DNA of 64,000 nt from Sesamum alatum (taxonomy: Eukaryota; Streptophyta; Magnoliopsida; Lamiales; Pedaliaceae), in the NCBI GenBank assembly GCA_034509735.1, contig JACGWO010000005.1:13567264-13631263 (forward strand), given 5' to 3'. Below the pieces are notes generated by a model. The model was not told where the DNA came from. It searched no databases and saw only the letters and a list, made by a program, of their open reading frames with translations. Positions 45,933-56,425 of the stretch are shown one piece after another (the first letter of the stretch is position 1; every line of letters starts with the position of its first letter). The position numbers and the translations under genes are program-made.

Positions 45933-47905
45933 TGAAAGCCTAGGGTAGGCGTGTGGATCGTCCTGGGAATAGCGCGAATGCGGAAGCGCGGTATAATTTA
46001 AAATTCGAGAATTTAAAACATGCATAAACATATTAAAATAAACACGTTCAAAGGGTGTATCCTTGAAACTCCCGGGCGTTTAGTGTATCTCATGAATAAT
46101 AATAAACATACACAATAATCATGGAGGCCATAGGATTCTAAATAAAAGAGGACAAAAAATGTAAACCGAAAACCTACCGATTTGTCGTTTTCCCCTTCTA
46201 ACCGGTACTCGCGTTGTTCCCCGATTTGCTCCAAGATCTCGTATAGGAGATCCTCTAATTCTTGACACGCAATCCACCCATGTATCTTGAACTTCGTGCT
46301 AGCGAAAGAACAAGTATTATTTAGGAGAGGACGGATGGATCAAACGTTATTAGTTTACGAGATCAGTCCTCCTTTTTGTTCAATTGCTAAAACAAAAGAA
46401 CAAGAAAGTATTTTCTTGGAATGAGAGAGAGAGATGCGGCCGAGAAGGAGAGAGCACACGAGTGTGTGTGTGTGTGTGTTTTAAGAATCATCATCCTCTT
46501 CAATGTGTGTGCTAAGGAGTATTTATAGAAGAGGAATCTTATTCCTCTTCAAGTTTCCTACACTTTGACGACTCCACCACAACTAGGATTTGACCTAGTC
46601 AAATCTAGCTTCTTTTGGTCAAATTAATATTAGCCATAGATTTCTCCTTTTTAATCTCAACCATTAATTTAATTTGATGGAATATTTAAATCCTATTTAA
46701 ATATTCCAAGGGTAATAAATATATATATTAAATACAAATATTTATTCCAAGCCCATTAATTTTCTAATAAATCTAATTTATTAGATAAATTCTTTTATCT
46801 AGTAAAAGGAATTAATTCTTCTCAACAAAATAAGGACCCGAAATCCAATTTAATCGCTCCATTTCTCCAAATATTTAATTCTAAATTAAATACTTTTATG
46901 TGTGCGGATTGTGTGTGACTCTTTAGGTTCACCTTCAGCTAGACTTGGTTAGATTCCTAGAATCCGCCCGTTACCTTGGGTGGCCATCTAGCAACAGTCC
47001 ATGGCACTAGAGACTAGGTGAACATACGGGGATGAACATAGGCTCTACTGTACATCTATCCTTCTGTCTACGGTCTCACTACTTAAGGTCTAGGGCACGG
47101 ATAATGCATGTACCCATTTTGGACCTATGTGTCGGTCTGTCCTCTACTAAACGCCGCAAGGGAAACCTTCCCTTCTGTTCAGTTATTGTGGCCACAGATT
47201 TTATGGACAAGATACAGAGCATTTGTGAGACACAATTGTCAACACCTTTTGACAGGAGACATATCCTTTCTTGGAAACCACTGTCACTCTGTACACCGGA
47301 GCTGCACTAGATATGGCTTATGACTCCTCAAATGCATCTTGGCAATCTCTCACCATATCTAAGATACAATCCTGATGTACATGTAAACTCAGCAATTCCT
47401 CAAGTCGAAGGACTCGACCTGTACTGTTGGAACCGGGAACACACGTCATACCTAACCGACCCTACTCAAGGTCCTCCGTAAAACGGTTCCCGCGAGTCAC
47501 CTCAGTCAGTTGCTCCCTAGCAGGCCAACCCACTAATACTGCTTAGACGACCCTCGTCACTCGTCGATGAAATACGATAGCAGATGCTTAGTGCAAGTCT
47601 CAAGGGGAATCTCGGTACCCACTTTCCAAATTCCTTGACTTGGAGATTTCTGGATTGATTCGGCGGAACTGATTTCATGGACCTACCTCCAAGCGTAGTC
47701 CCAGTCCCCGAAATGTGTTTTCAGTCCGTGGGCTTTGTTTGCATAGTGAACAGATATATAACGCAGATAAAGTGAACAAAAACAAAGTAAATGCCAAATG
47801 AATTTCACTTCTTATTCATTAATGATTTATTAAAACCTCGAAATTGTTCAGACATAGGTTACAATTTGCCTACCAAGATTGGCTACATGGTTGCCTATTC
47901 TAACA
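45933..47905 (-). repeat. 5' LTR of B1 (1973 bp)
   Basis: Runs from TGAAAGCCTAGGG (complement of the LTR end) to GCCTATTCTAACA, followed by GAAAC. Hairpin at 46047-46067. TTGAC/GTCAA motifs at about 46586-46625. A TG microsatellite lies near 46460. Confidence 0.88.
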
Positions 47906-49349
47906 GAAACATGGCTGATTTTTCTTCCTCCAAGGGAGCATTTCGGCCATGTCTATCTAAGGGAAGAAGTCCAATTTCTTCCTATTCCAAAATAAGAATT
48001 ATTTCTCCTCTCAGGTCTAATTTAACGGATCGGGTTTTATCGTAATCCAATCGCGACGAACCTAATATTAAATCCAATTTAATATCCATTTAAATTATTC
48101 CCATTGATCTTTTAATCCAATTAAAAGATCCAACGTCTCAATGTCTCAACTTTCCATATTTAATCGAAAATCCAATTTACCGATTAAACGAAGGCCCGAT
48201 ACAATATCGGCCCATCCATCCAATGGACTTTCCCTTAAGTAATCCAATTACTTATTTATCCTTCGAGATTAACTCCAAGTCAATCTCTTAACCTCCTCGG
48301 TGATTTGTGTGTGACCCTTTAGGTTCACCCTCAACTAGACTTTGGCCCGTGTTCCACAAGGGCCCGTTACCATGGGTGGCCGTCTAGCAACGGTCCATGG
48401 CACTAGAGACTAGGTGAATTGGGGTGAACATTTAGGCGCCGATCCCGTACGGGTACGATCCTTCCGCCTATCGTCTCCCGGCCCTAGTCTAGGGTATGAA
48501 ATTGGGCGTCGGTTCCCATCCTTGACTAGGCATCTATGCTTAATACTCGAGACCACGTATGCTTCATTGCATCGACACAGGAAACCATTCCGTGTTCGAC
48601 CAACCACTGTGGCCACAGCTTCAAACCGCATAAACGTGTCTCCGAGTGCATAGGAGATACCTCTGTCACATACTGATAGGGCACGGATCCTCTTCTTGGA
48701 ATCCACCGTCCTCCTTACACATTCCGACTACACTGGACAAGGCTTATGATAATCATCTTACAGAATGATCACCTCTCGCCAGATCCAAGATACAGCCGTC
48801 CTGTGCATGTGACTGCCATGATCCCTCAAGTCTGAGGATTACTCCTGTACTATCGGAACCGGGGAAAACCAATCATACCGACCAAGCCTCCAAGGCTTCC
48901 ATATGATTATCCCCGCGAGTCAGTCCAGTCAGCTCGATCCCAGTCGACCAACCCATCAAGATCGTGTAGGCGTCCCACGCCTATAGCCAATGAAACACGA
49001 CACTCGTCTAATGAACACGACTCTTGACGCAAGTCTCAATAGGACTCTCAGTGCCTTGTCTCGAGGTCCTCGACTTGGAACATTTCAGACCCAACTCTTA
49101 ATCAGTTGGTTTCATGACCACCATCCAATGCATGGCCCAACTGCACGAGTTGTTAACCATGGTCTGTGGGCTTTGTTGCGATATAAGTAAAACACCATTT
49201 TAACAAATGTGAAATGAGCGCAACAAAGTAAGCACCAGAAGTGACGAATACTCATTTTATTCATCACATAATAATATTACATTTATATCAAGTTGTCGAA
49301 TAGGTTACAAATCGCCAAACCTATCGGCTTTCTGGTCACCTATTCTAAC
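47906..49349 (-). repeat. 5' LTR of A3, remaining section
   Basis: Family A LTR from GAAACATGGCTGATTTT to CACCTATTCTAACA at 49349, followed by AGTAT. The matching AGTAT at 29511 identifies it as the outer LTR of A3. Its left part was lost together with the left end of B1. Confidence 0.8.
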
Positions 49350-50051
49350 AAGTATCACGACTCTATAATCAATTATGTCATATTCACAAATCGTACCACC
49401 ACTCCTCAGTATCTATCTCCCCAAATCAGCCCTTTGATGACGATAGACGTGGTCGCTTGCAAGCACCGTCCTCGTGGTAGGTCGAGATCATAGTAAACTT
49501 ACACTATAATGGACTTGTTTAAATTCTTATTTGACATAGTAAACTTGGCTAAACTATTGAAATCTGCCTCAATATTTTAAACATTTGAATAATACAAAAC
49601 TTTATTTTATTACATTCAATATAATAATATAATTTCAACAAAATTTGCAAGCTTTGTTGATTGCTAGGAATAGAAATTAATGTTACAAACTATACATACA
49701 CAATATGTGATTAAAAAATATTATAAAAAATATACTAAAAGTTATAAGTATACATCCTTTTTAACTTTTAAAAAATAATAAATTACCCCATAGGGGTATT
49801 TAAGTCATAGAAAATAGAGCTATTCATATTGAGTGTATTATAAAAAGTTCACATCAATTTTTTTTATGACATCAGCAAAATCTGTTAAGTTAACCGACAG
49901 AAGGGGCAATTTGTAAGGTAGATGTACTTGAAAAGTGATGTGGTGAAAATCGGGAAGCGTTTGATCAAAGCACAATCACACATTTTACTATTTATTGGAA
50001 ATGTGGAGAGGCACAAAGACAGATTTACCTTCCAACCACCTATCATCTAAC
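49350..50051. other. Flanking DNA between A3 and B2
   Basis: AT-rich, no gene. Near 49893-49920 it holds GACAGAAGGGGCAATTTGTAA, the inverted counterpart of the motif at about 29290. CTAAC at 50047-50051 is the expected left target duplication of B2. Confidence 0.5.
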
Positions 50052-51584
50052 TGAAAGATTGTGGATCGTCCCGGGAAATAGCGCGAATGCGGAAGCGCGG
50101 TATAAAATTAAAATACAAAAATTTAAACATGCTTTAATTAAATAAAAGAACACGTTCAAGGGGTGTACCCTTGAAGTTCCCGGGCGTTTGGTGTATCTCA
50201 TGAATTAAAAGCATAAACAAGTCGTGGAGGCCATAGGATTAAAAATAAGAAGAAACGAGAAATTAAATCGGAACCTACCGATTGTCGTTTTCGTCTTCTA
50301 ACCGGTACTCGCGTTGTTCCCCGTTTTGCACCAAATCTTGTGTTTGAGACTCTCCAAATAGTAGCACGCAATCCACCCACGTATCTTGCACGTCGTGCTA
50401 GGGAACGAAAAAGTATTATTTTGGAGAGGATGAATCAATAACACGTTATTGATTAACGGTATTAATTCTCCTAAGTTCTATTGTTCCAAGAACAAAAGAA
50501 CAAGTATTATTTTCTTGTAAAGAAAGAGAGAGGGTGGACGAGTAGGGGAGAGGGAGAGAGGCCGAAATTATGTGTGTGTTGTGTGTGTTGGAATTTCATC
50601 ACTTTTCAAATAGTGAAAGGCTAGGACTATTTATAGAGAAGGAGTTTAATCCTCTTTAAACTCCAACTCTAAAGAAGTCTATTTTGACTAGGATTTTGAC
50701 CTAGTCAAAGTCCTAGTCAAAGTAGCATTTGACCTAGTCAAATTAATCCTAGCCATCCATCTCTCCCTTTCCATCTCAACCATTAATTTAATTTAATGGA
50801 ATATTTAAATCCTATTAAATATTCCAAAGGCCCAAATAAATAAATATAATAAATATAAATATTTATTCTAAGGCCATTAAATTAATTCTCTAATAAATCT
50901 AATTTATTAGATTAATCCCTTTTATTAAATAAAAGGAATTGATTCTCCAAGAAAATAAAGGACCCGATTAAATCCAATTTAATCATTCATTTTCTCTAAT
51001 ATTTAATTCTAAATTAAATAGTTAGTGTGTGTGGATTGTGTGTGACTCTTTAGGTTCGCCATTAAGCTAGACTTGGTCGGATTCCTAGAATCCGTCCGTT
51101 ACCATGGGTGGCCATCTAGCAACGGTCCATGGCACTAGAGACTAGGTGAATTTTCGGGGATGAACATTTAGGCTTTGACAGTACACTTGTCCTTCTGTCT
51201 ACGGTCTCACCACTTAGGGTTTAGGGCACGGAAAATGCAGGTTCCCATTTTGGACCTAAGTGTCGGTCTATGCTTACTAAACGCCGCAAGGGAAACCTTC
51301 CCTTCTGTTCAGTTATTGTGGCCACAGATTTTGGGGACAAGACACAGAGCATGCGTGAGACTCAACTTTCGATGCCTTTGACAGGAGACAGATCCTTTCT
51401 TGGAAACTACTGTCACTCTGTACACCAGAGTTGTACTAGGCATGGCTTATGACTACTCAAGTGCTTCTTGACAATCTCTCACCATATCTAAGATACAGAC
51501 CTGATATACAGGTAAACTCAGCAGTTCCTCAAGTCAAAGGACTTGACCTGCACCGTTGAAACTGGGAACACACGTCATACCTAA
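50052..51584 (-). repeat. 3' LTR of B2, main section
   Basis: LTR text from the terminal TGAAAG through the hairpin at 50155-50175 (TTCAAGGG/CCCTTGAA) and the TTGAC/GTCAA array at about 50682-50742 to GTCATACCTAA. At 51585-51588 it meets plus-strand RNase H sequence. Confidence 0.85.
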
Positions 51585-51588
51585 GGGC

Positions 51589-52151
51589 ATGCTGTTAAGG
51601 GCATCCTTAAGTACCTAAGGAGGACTAAGGAGATGTTCTTAGTCTATGGCAATGGAGAACTGATTCTGGAAGGCTTTAGCTACGCTAGCTTCCAGTCTGA
51701 TGACGATGATGCCAAATCTCAATTGGGGTACGTATTCAAACTCAATGGAGGAGTAGTAGCTTGGAAAAGTTCCAAGCAAGCAACCATTGCTGACTCCACC
51801 ACAGAGGCTGAATACATAGCAGCTTCAGAAGCTGCTAAGGAAGCGGTTTGGATGAGAAACTACATCCAAGAGTTGGGTGTGGTGCCTAGCATCGCCGAGC
51901 CCGTTGTCATCTTCTGTGATAACAACGGCGCTATAGCGCAAGCAAAGGAACCGAGATCTCATCACCGTTCCAAACATATTCTTAGACGCTACCATCTTCT
52001 TAGAGAAATGGTAGGAAGAGGTGACGTCCGGATGGACCGAGTCAACTCGGTAGACAACACAGCAGACCCGCTGACAAAGCCTATGTCACAGAGCGCTCAT
52101 ACGCAACATCTTGAGAAGATGGGGATTAAGCATATGGGCAATTGGCTTTAA
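51589..52151 (+). pseudogene. RNase H fragment of the upstream B3 unit
   Basis: Open to the normal stop: MFLVYGNGELILEGFSYASF, then WKSSKQATIADSTTEAEYIA, CDNNGAIAQAKEPRSHHRSK and QHLEKMGIKHMGNWL. Only about three residues differ from the RNase H at 59941-60477. The catalytic-region motif SDASF reads SYASF here, so the aspartate is lost. Everything N-terminal is missing; it starts abruptly at the junction with the B2 LTR. Confidence 0.9.
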
Positions 52152-52167
52152 AGGTCAAGTGGGAGAT
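52152..52167 (+). other. Polypurine tract of upstream B3 unit
   Basis: AGGTCAAGTGGGAGAT directly before the LTR start at 52168. It shows that the preceding RNase H piece and this LTR belong together as a 3' end. Confidence 0.85.
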
Positions 52168-53480
52168 TGTTAGAATAGGTGAGCATGTAAGCCAATTTTG
52201 GCAGGAATATGTAACCTATGTCTAGACAATTCTTTGGTATTTGATAAAAAAAAACATTTATGAATAAAGAAGTGAAAATTCATATGGCAATACTTTGTTT
52301 ACGTTCACTTATCTGCATTTACATTTCTGTTCACTACGCAAACAAAGCCCACGGACTGAGAAACGATTTCGGGGACTGGGACTACGCTTGGAGGTAGGTC
52401 CATAAAATCAGTCTTACCGAATCAGTCCGGAAATCTCCAAGTCAAGGAATCCCGAAAATGGGTACCGGGATTCCCTTTGAGACTTGCACTAAGCATCTGC
52501 TGTCGTATTTCATCGACGGGTGACGAAGGTCGTCTAAGCAGTGTTAGTGGGTCAGCGTGCTAGGAAGCAGCTGACTGAGGTGACTCGGGGGAACCGTCTT
52601 ACGGAGGACCTTGAGTATGGTCAGCAAGGTATGACGTGTATTCCCGGTTCCAACGGTACAGGCCAAGTCCTTTGACTTGAGGAACTGCTGAGTTTACCTG
52701 TGCGTCAGGTCTGTATCTTAGATATGGTGAGAGATTGCCAAAATACTCTTGAGTAATCATAAGCCATGTCTAGTGCAGCTCGGGTGCACAAAGTGACAGT
52801 AGTTTCCAAGAAAGGATCTGTCTCCTGTCAAAAGGTATTGACAGTTGAGTCTCATGTATGCTCTGTGTCTTGTCCCTGAAATCTGTGGCCACAGTGACTG
52901 AACAGAAGGGAAAGGTTTCCCTTGCAGCGTTTAGTAAGGACAGAACGATATTTAGATCCAAAATGGGTACCTGCTTTTTCCGTGCCGTAGACTCTAAGTG
53001 ATGAGACCGAAGACAGAAGGACAAGTGTACTGTTAGAGCCTAAATGTTCATCCCCGAATATTTCACCTAGTCTCTAGTGCCATGGACCGTTGCTAGATGG
53101 CCACCCATGGTAACGGACGGATTCTAGGAATCCGACCAAGTCTAGCTGAATGGTGAACCTAAAGAGTCACACACTATCCACACACACTTAGTATTTAATT
53201 TGGAATTAAATATTGGAGTAAAGGAATGATTAAATTAGATTTAATCGGGTCCTATATTTTCTTGGAGAAATTAATTCCTTCTATCTGATAAAGGGAATTA
53301 AATTAATAAATAGGATTTATTAAAAGGGTTGATTTAATGGGCTTAGAATAAATAATAATATTTATTTATTATATTATATTTATTCCTTTAGCCTTTTGGA
53401 ATATTTAATAGGATTTAAATATTCCATTAAATTAAAATCAACGGTTGAGATGGAAAGGGGAGATGGAAGGCTAGGATTCG

Positions 53481-53594
53481 TTTGACTAGGTCAAACACTA
53501 GTTTGACTAGGACTTTGACTAGGTCAAAATCCTAGTCAAATTAGGTTACTTAGAGTTTGAGTTTAAAGAGGATTAAACTCTTCCTCTATATAAA
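53481..53594 (+). promoter_or_regulatory. LTR promoter: W-box array and TATA box
   Basis: TTTGACTAGGTCAAA at 53481-53495 and 53514-53528, with further TTTGACTAGG and CCTAGTCAAA copies, gives six TTGAC cores on both strands within 60 bp. TATATAAA follows at 53587. W-boxes (TTGACC/T) are the binding sites of plant WRKY factors. The arrangement is present in all B and B' LTRs in the window. Confidence 0.65.
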
Positions 53595-54019
53595 CCTCTA
53601 GCTTCCAACATTTGTTAGATGATGACTCTTGAAAAACACACACAACACACACTCTCCCCTTCTCCTATCTCTCGTCCGCCCCCTCTCTCTCCTCCCAGAA
53701 AATATTTCTTAGAACTTAGACGAACCAATACCGTTAATCGATAACGTGTCATTGATTCGTCCACTCCAAAATTTATAGACTTGTTCGTTGCTAGCACGAC
53801 GTGCAAGATACGTGGGTGGATCGTGTGTCACGATTTGGAGGATCTCAAGAACGAGGTCTTGGTGCAAAACGGGGAACAACGCGAGTAGCAGTTGAAGACG
53901 AAAACGACAACGGGTAGGTCTCGTTTAAGATTTTCGTCCCTCTTTAATTTTAAACTCTATGGCCTCCATGATTTCTTTATTTGTTTTATGATCATGAGAT
54001 ACACCGAACGCCCGGGAAC

Positions 54020-54040
54020 CTCAAGGGCACACCCCTTGAG
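54020..54040 (+). other. Conserved LTR hairpin (8 bp stem, 5 nt loop)
   Basis: Stem CTCAAGGG / CCCTTGAG around loop CACAC, about 100 bp before the LTR end and shortly after CGAACGCCCGGG. The same structure with different but complementary stems occurs in all other LTRs that retain this part (see findings). Confidence 0.7.
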
Positions 54041-54144
54041 CGTGTTCTTTTCAATTAAAAGCATGCTTTTTATTTTTGTATGTTTATTTTTACCGCGCTT
54101 CCGCATTCGCGCAATTCCCGGGACGATTCACTGATTTCTTTCAG

Positions 54145-54156
54145 TGGTATCAGAGC
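54145..54156 (+). other. Primer-binding site of B3
   Basis: TGGTATCAGAGC, the exact complement of the 3' end of plant initiator tRNA-Met, one base after the LTR end. Confidence 0.95.
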
Positions 54157-56425
54157 CGGGTTCGGTGTATAGGCCTAGGATTTATGTGCGTTATAAGCAT
54201 GAAACGTGATATTGGCATGTTTTAATTTAAATCTTGATTGTTCTTGATTTTAAGCATGTCGATTTTATTGCTTTTGATTCGTGTGAATTTATGAATGTTG
54301 GTAATTTTCTGTTTTTTCTTGGGAAACGGGGTGGAAAATTGAACGAAAAACGAGAAACGACGCAGCCGGCCAGCCGGGAGGGCTGGCCGCGCGCAGCCGC
54401 ACGCTGCCGGCAGGGCAGACGCGCGCAGGCAAGGGAGGCCTGCGCACGCCCGCCCAGCCGGTCGCGCAGGGGCAGCGCGCAGCCAGGAAGGCTGCGCGCA
54501 CGCAGACAAGGGTGTCTGTGCGCGCGCTCAAGGCCACGCGCCTGCGAGTCCACGCGCGGACGGGCTCTGGGCAGCGCCGCCAGGCGCGCGCGCACGCAGA
54601 CAGAGGAGTCTACGCGCGCGCGCGCCCGGCAGGCGTGCCCAGTGCGCGTCTGCGCGCGCACTGCGCACGGCACGGCCGGCAGCCGGCAGCCAGCAGGCCA
54701 GCGCGCGCGCAAGGCAGGGGAGCCTGCGCGCGCGGCGGCCTGCCGGATCGCCAGGCCGCGCAGCGCGCTGCCGGCCAGGCGCGCGCGCACGCAGGCAAGG
54801 GGCCTGCGCGTAGGCGCTGCCACAAGGGCGGCAGGCTGAGCCTGCTGCGCTGTGCGCGTACCGGCGGGCCGCTGCCGGCAGCGGCGGCTGCTGCTGCTAG
54901 GGTTTCAAAACCCTAGCAGTGTTTTTCTTTTATTTTTTTAATTATTTTCAGTTCTAATTTTGAATTAATTCTGAAAAATCGTTTTTGGTTCAATTATGCC
55001 TATTTTTCTAAAAACATTATTTTAGGAGTAAAATAAATTGGATTTGGAATCCCGGGGTTATTTTACTTAAAATAATGAGGAAAGGTTTTTCCTAAAACGA
55101 GAAAATAATATTACCAATATTTGTGTTTTATTTTTGACACGTTGTGCACATATTCATTTATTATTTTGGATATTTATGATTGGAAATCATATGTTGTTGG
55201 TATTTGTAATTATATGATTGGATCATGTGATTATGTGTGTTGGATGGAAATGGATGATCGCGAGCCCTAGACCGGATGTATGGTTTATTTTCTGTTGGGC
55301 CTGTGTGCCTCTTTTACTGCTTTCTCCTTCTCTCTTTCTAGTTGCCTTGGAATAATAAGGCATTCTACCTCCCTCCTTATGTACCCCCCGGGTTTTCGCT
55401 GGGGTTTCTATTTTTAATATGTAATGAGAGTAGACTAGGAGTGAGGTTTCTATTTTTATAATTGGTGGAGAAGAGGGAAGGACCACATGGAGAGCCCAGA
55501 CGGGAGGCCCCCTTGGAGTTTTCCATGAAGTGAAGAAAGAGAAAAAGAGACCAAGGCCCATCAGCATGATGATTGGGTTACTATTAATGTAATAGTATAG
55601 GGCCAACCCTAGATTGACCATAGATCCACAGCGGGCTCAGTGGGTCGCATAGGATTCGGGCTCGTGATCATCCAACAGGGGTGTGCTAGGCTTTAATTTT
55701 TGCATGTGGTTATGATGATGAATGAATGGGTTGTTTATTTATCGTATAACTGCTGTGGATGGTTTATTTACGCATTATGGATGTATGTGTAGATATTTAT
55801 TTATTTGAGATCTCGATCATTACTTACTCTCACATTGGTTGGACTAATGTCAAAATATTAGACCCTAGACAAAGTGGACATAAACTCTAGGAGTTTATCC
55901 ATGCCTTCCAATCCATGGCATAGTGAGGAAGCTGCTTTCGGTCAATAGCGTGGTCTCACGAGTCGTGGAACGTTATTGTACTTAAAGGAAGCTGCATTAT
56001 GTCATGAACGAAAAGCGGGCTGCTGCTACCTGTCTCACGAGTCGTGGGGGTACCAGTAGGTCCGTGGCTCGGTCGATTGGGTTGGGTCTAACGCCCAATT
56101 AACATGATTCGCTTCGAGTCCTCGGGATAATGTGAAAGGGTGAGGCAATAATCTTGGGAATCTCGTGGAACGAGAATGGTATGGAATACCTCCCACAGGA
56201 TCTTCTCCATGCGAATCGTAAAAGCGGGGTATGGGAAAAATCGCTGTGGATCCCAAGCCCACTTGGAAAGGATTTTCCGAAAATCACGTTTGAGAGTACC
56301 GTGTTTTCGTATAAATAGTGGGAGGATTAAATGACTAAAGTCCATGCATTTAATTATTTTTTATCAAACCACCATCTTTTATTTTCTGCTGATCGCGCGC
56401 TGTTTTCTAAAATGTAGATTTTAAA
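54157..56425 (+). other. B3 5' leader (2269 nt)
   Basis: Non-coding leader between the primer site and the gag start. It contains the GC-rich hairpin array (54360-54895), a perfect palindrome CTAGGGTTT/AAACCCTAG (54897-54916) and a pyrimidine-rich stretch near 55310-55345. No open frame of note on the plus strand. Collinear with the B1 leader. Confidence 0.75.
54360..54895 (+). repeat. GC-rich hairpin array in B3 leader
   Basis: Extremely GC-rich block of about 535 bp inside an AT-rich element. Repeated units centre on CGCAGRC-AAGGG-GYCTGCG: 54423-54445, 54503-54518, 54598-54611, 54712-54725 and 54791-54807, spaced about 80-115 bp, each flanked by GCGCGC runs that extend the pairing. Open frames here (Ala/Arg/Pro-rich) are composition artefacts. 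Confidence 0.8.

Larger units (their letters stand above)
37852..47905 (-). mobile_element. Element B1: family B copia retrotransposon
   Basis: Minus-strand element with truncated 3' LTR (about 37855-39584), polypurine tract (39585-39599), pol and gag (39600-43635), a 2.28 kb leader, a primer-binding site (45920-45931) and a complete 5' LTR (45933-47905). GAAAC follows it at 47906-47910; the left duplication was lost with the first 250 bp (plus-strand reading) of the 3' LTR. All domains are present but every reading frame is broken. Confidence 0.85.
29516..49349 (-). mobile_element. Element A3: family A copia with multiple nested insertions
   Basis: Minus-strand element bounded by AGTAT at 29511-29515 and 49350-49354. 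The 3' LTR is 29516-31743 and the polypurine tract 31744-31758. RNase H and part of RT run to about 33100, where the internal region breaks off. The 5' LTR end is 47906-49349. Between them lie an LTR piece (A4, 33099-37502) holding a solo B' LTR, another A LTR fragment (37503-37851) and element B1. Integrase, protease, gag and the primer site of A3 are deleted. Confidence 0.75.
52168..54143 (+). repeat. B3 middle LTR (1976 bp)
   Basis: From TGTTAGAATAGGTGAGC to GATTTCTTTCA. It serves as 3' LTR of the upstream fragment and 5' LTR of the complete unit. Contains a W-box array (53481-53540), TATATAAA (53587-53594) and the covarying hairpin (54020-54040, CTCAAGGG/CCCTTGAG). A 25 bp stretch near 53706 present in the other LTR is missing. 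Confidence 0.92.

Noticed and set aside
37503..49349. Reading 37503-37851 and 47906-49349 as two halves of one LTR split by B1
   Set aside because: The two pieces overlap by about 150 bp in LTR coordinates, so they cannot be a simple split.
54227..54916. Open frames up to 201 codons around the B3 leader
   Set aside because: Same composition effect in the GC-rich hairpin block; several frames are open at once on both strands.
55223..55621. 132-codon minus-strand frame in the B3 leader
   Set aside because: No similarity, no conserved counterpart in frame in the B1 leader, and antisense to a pyrimidine-rich leader section.
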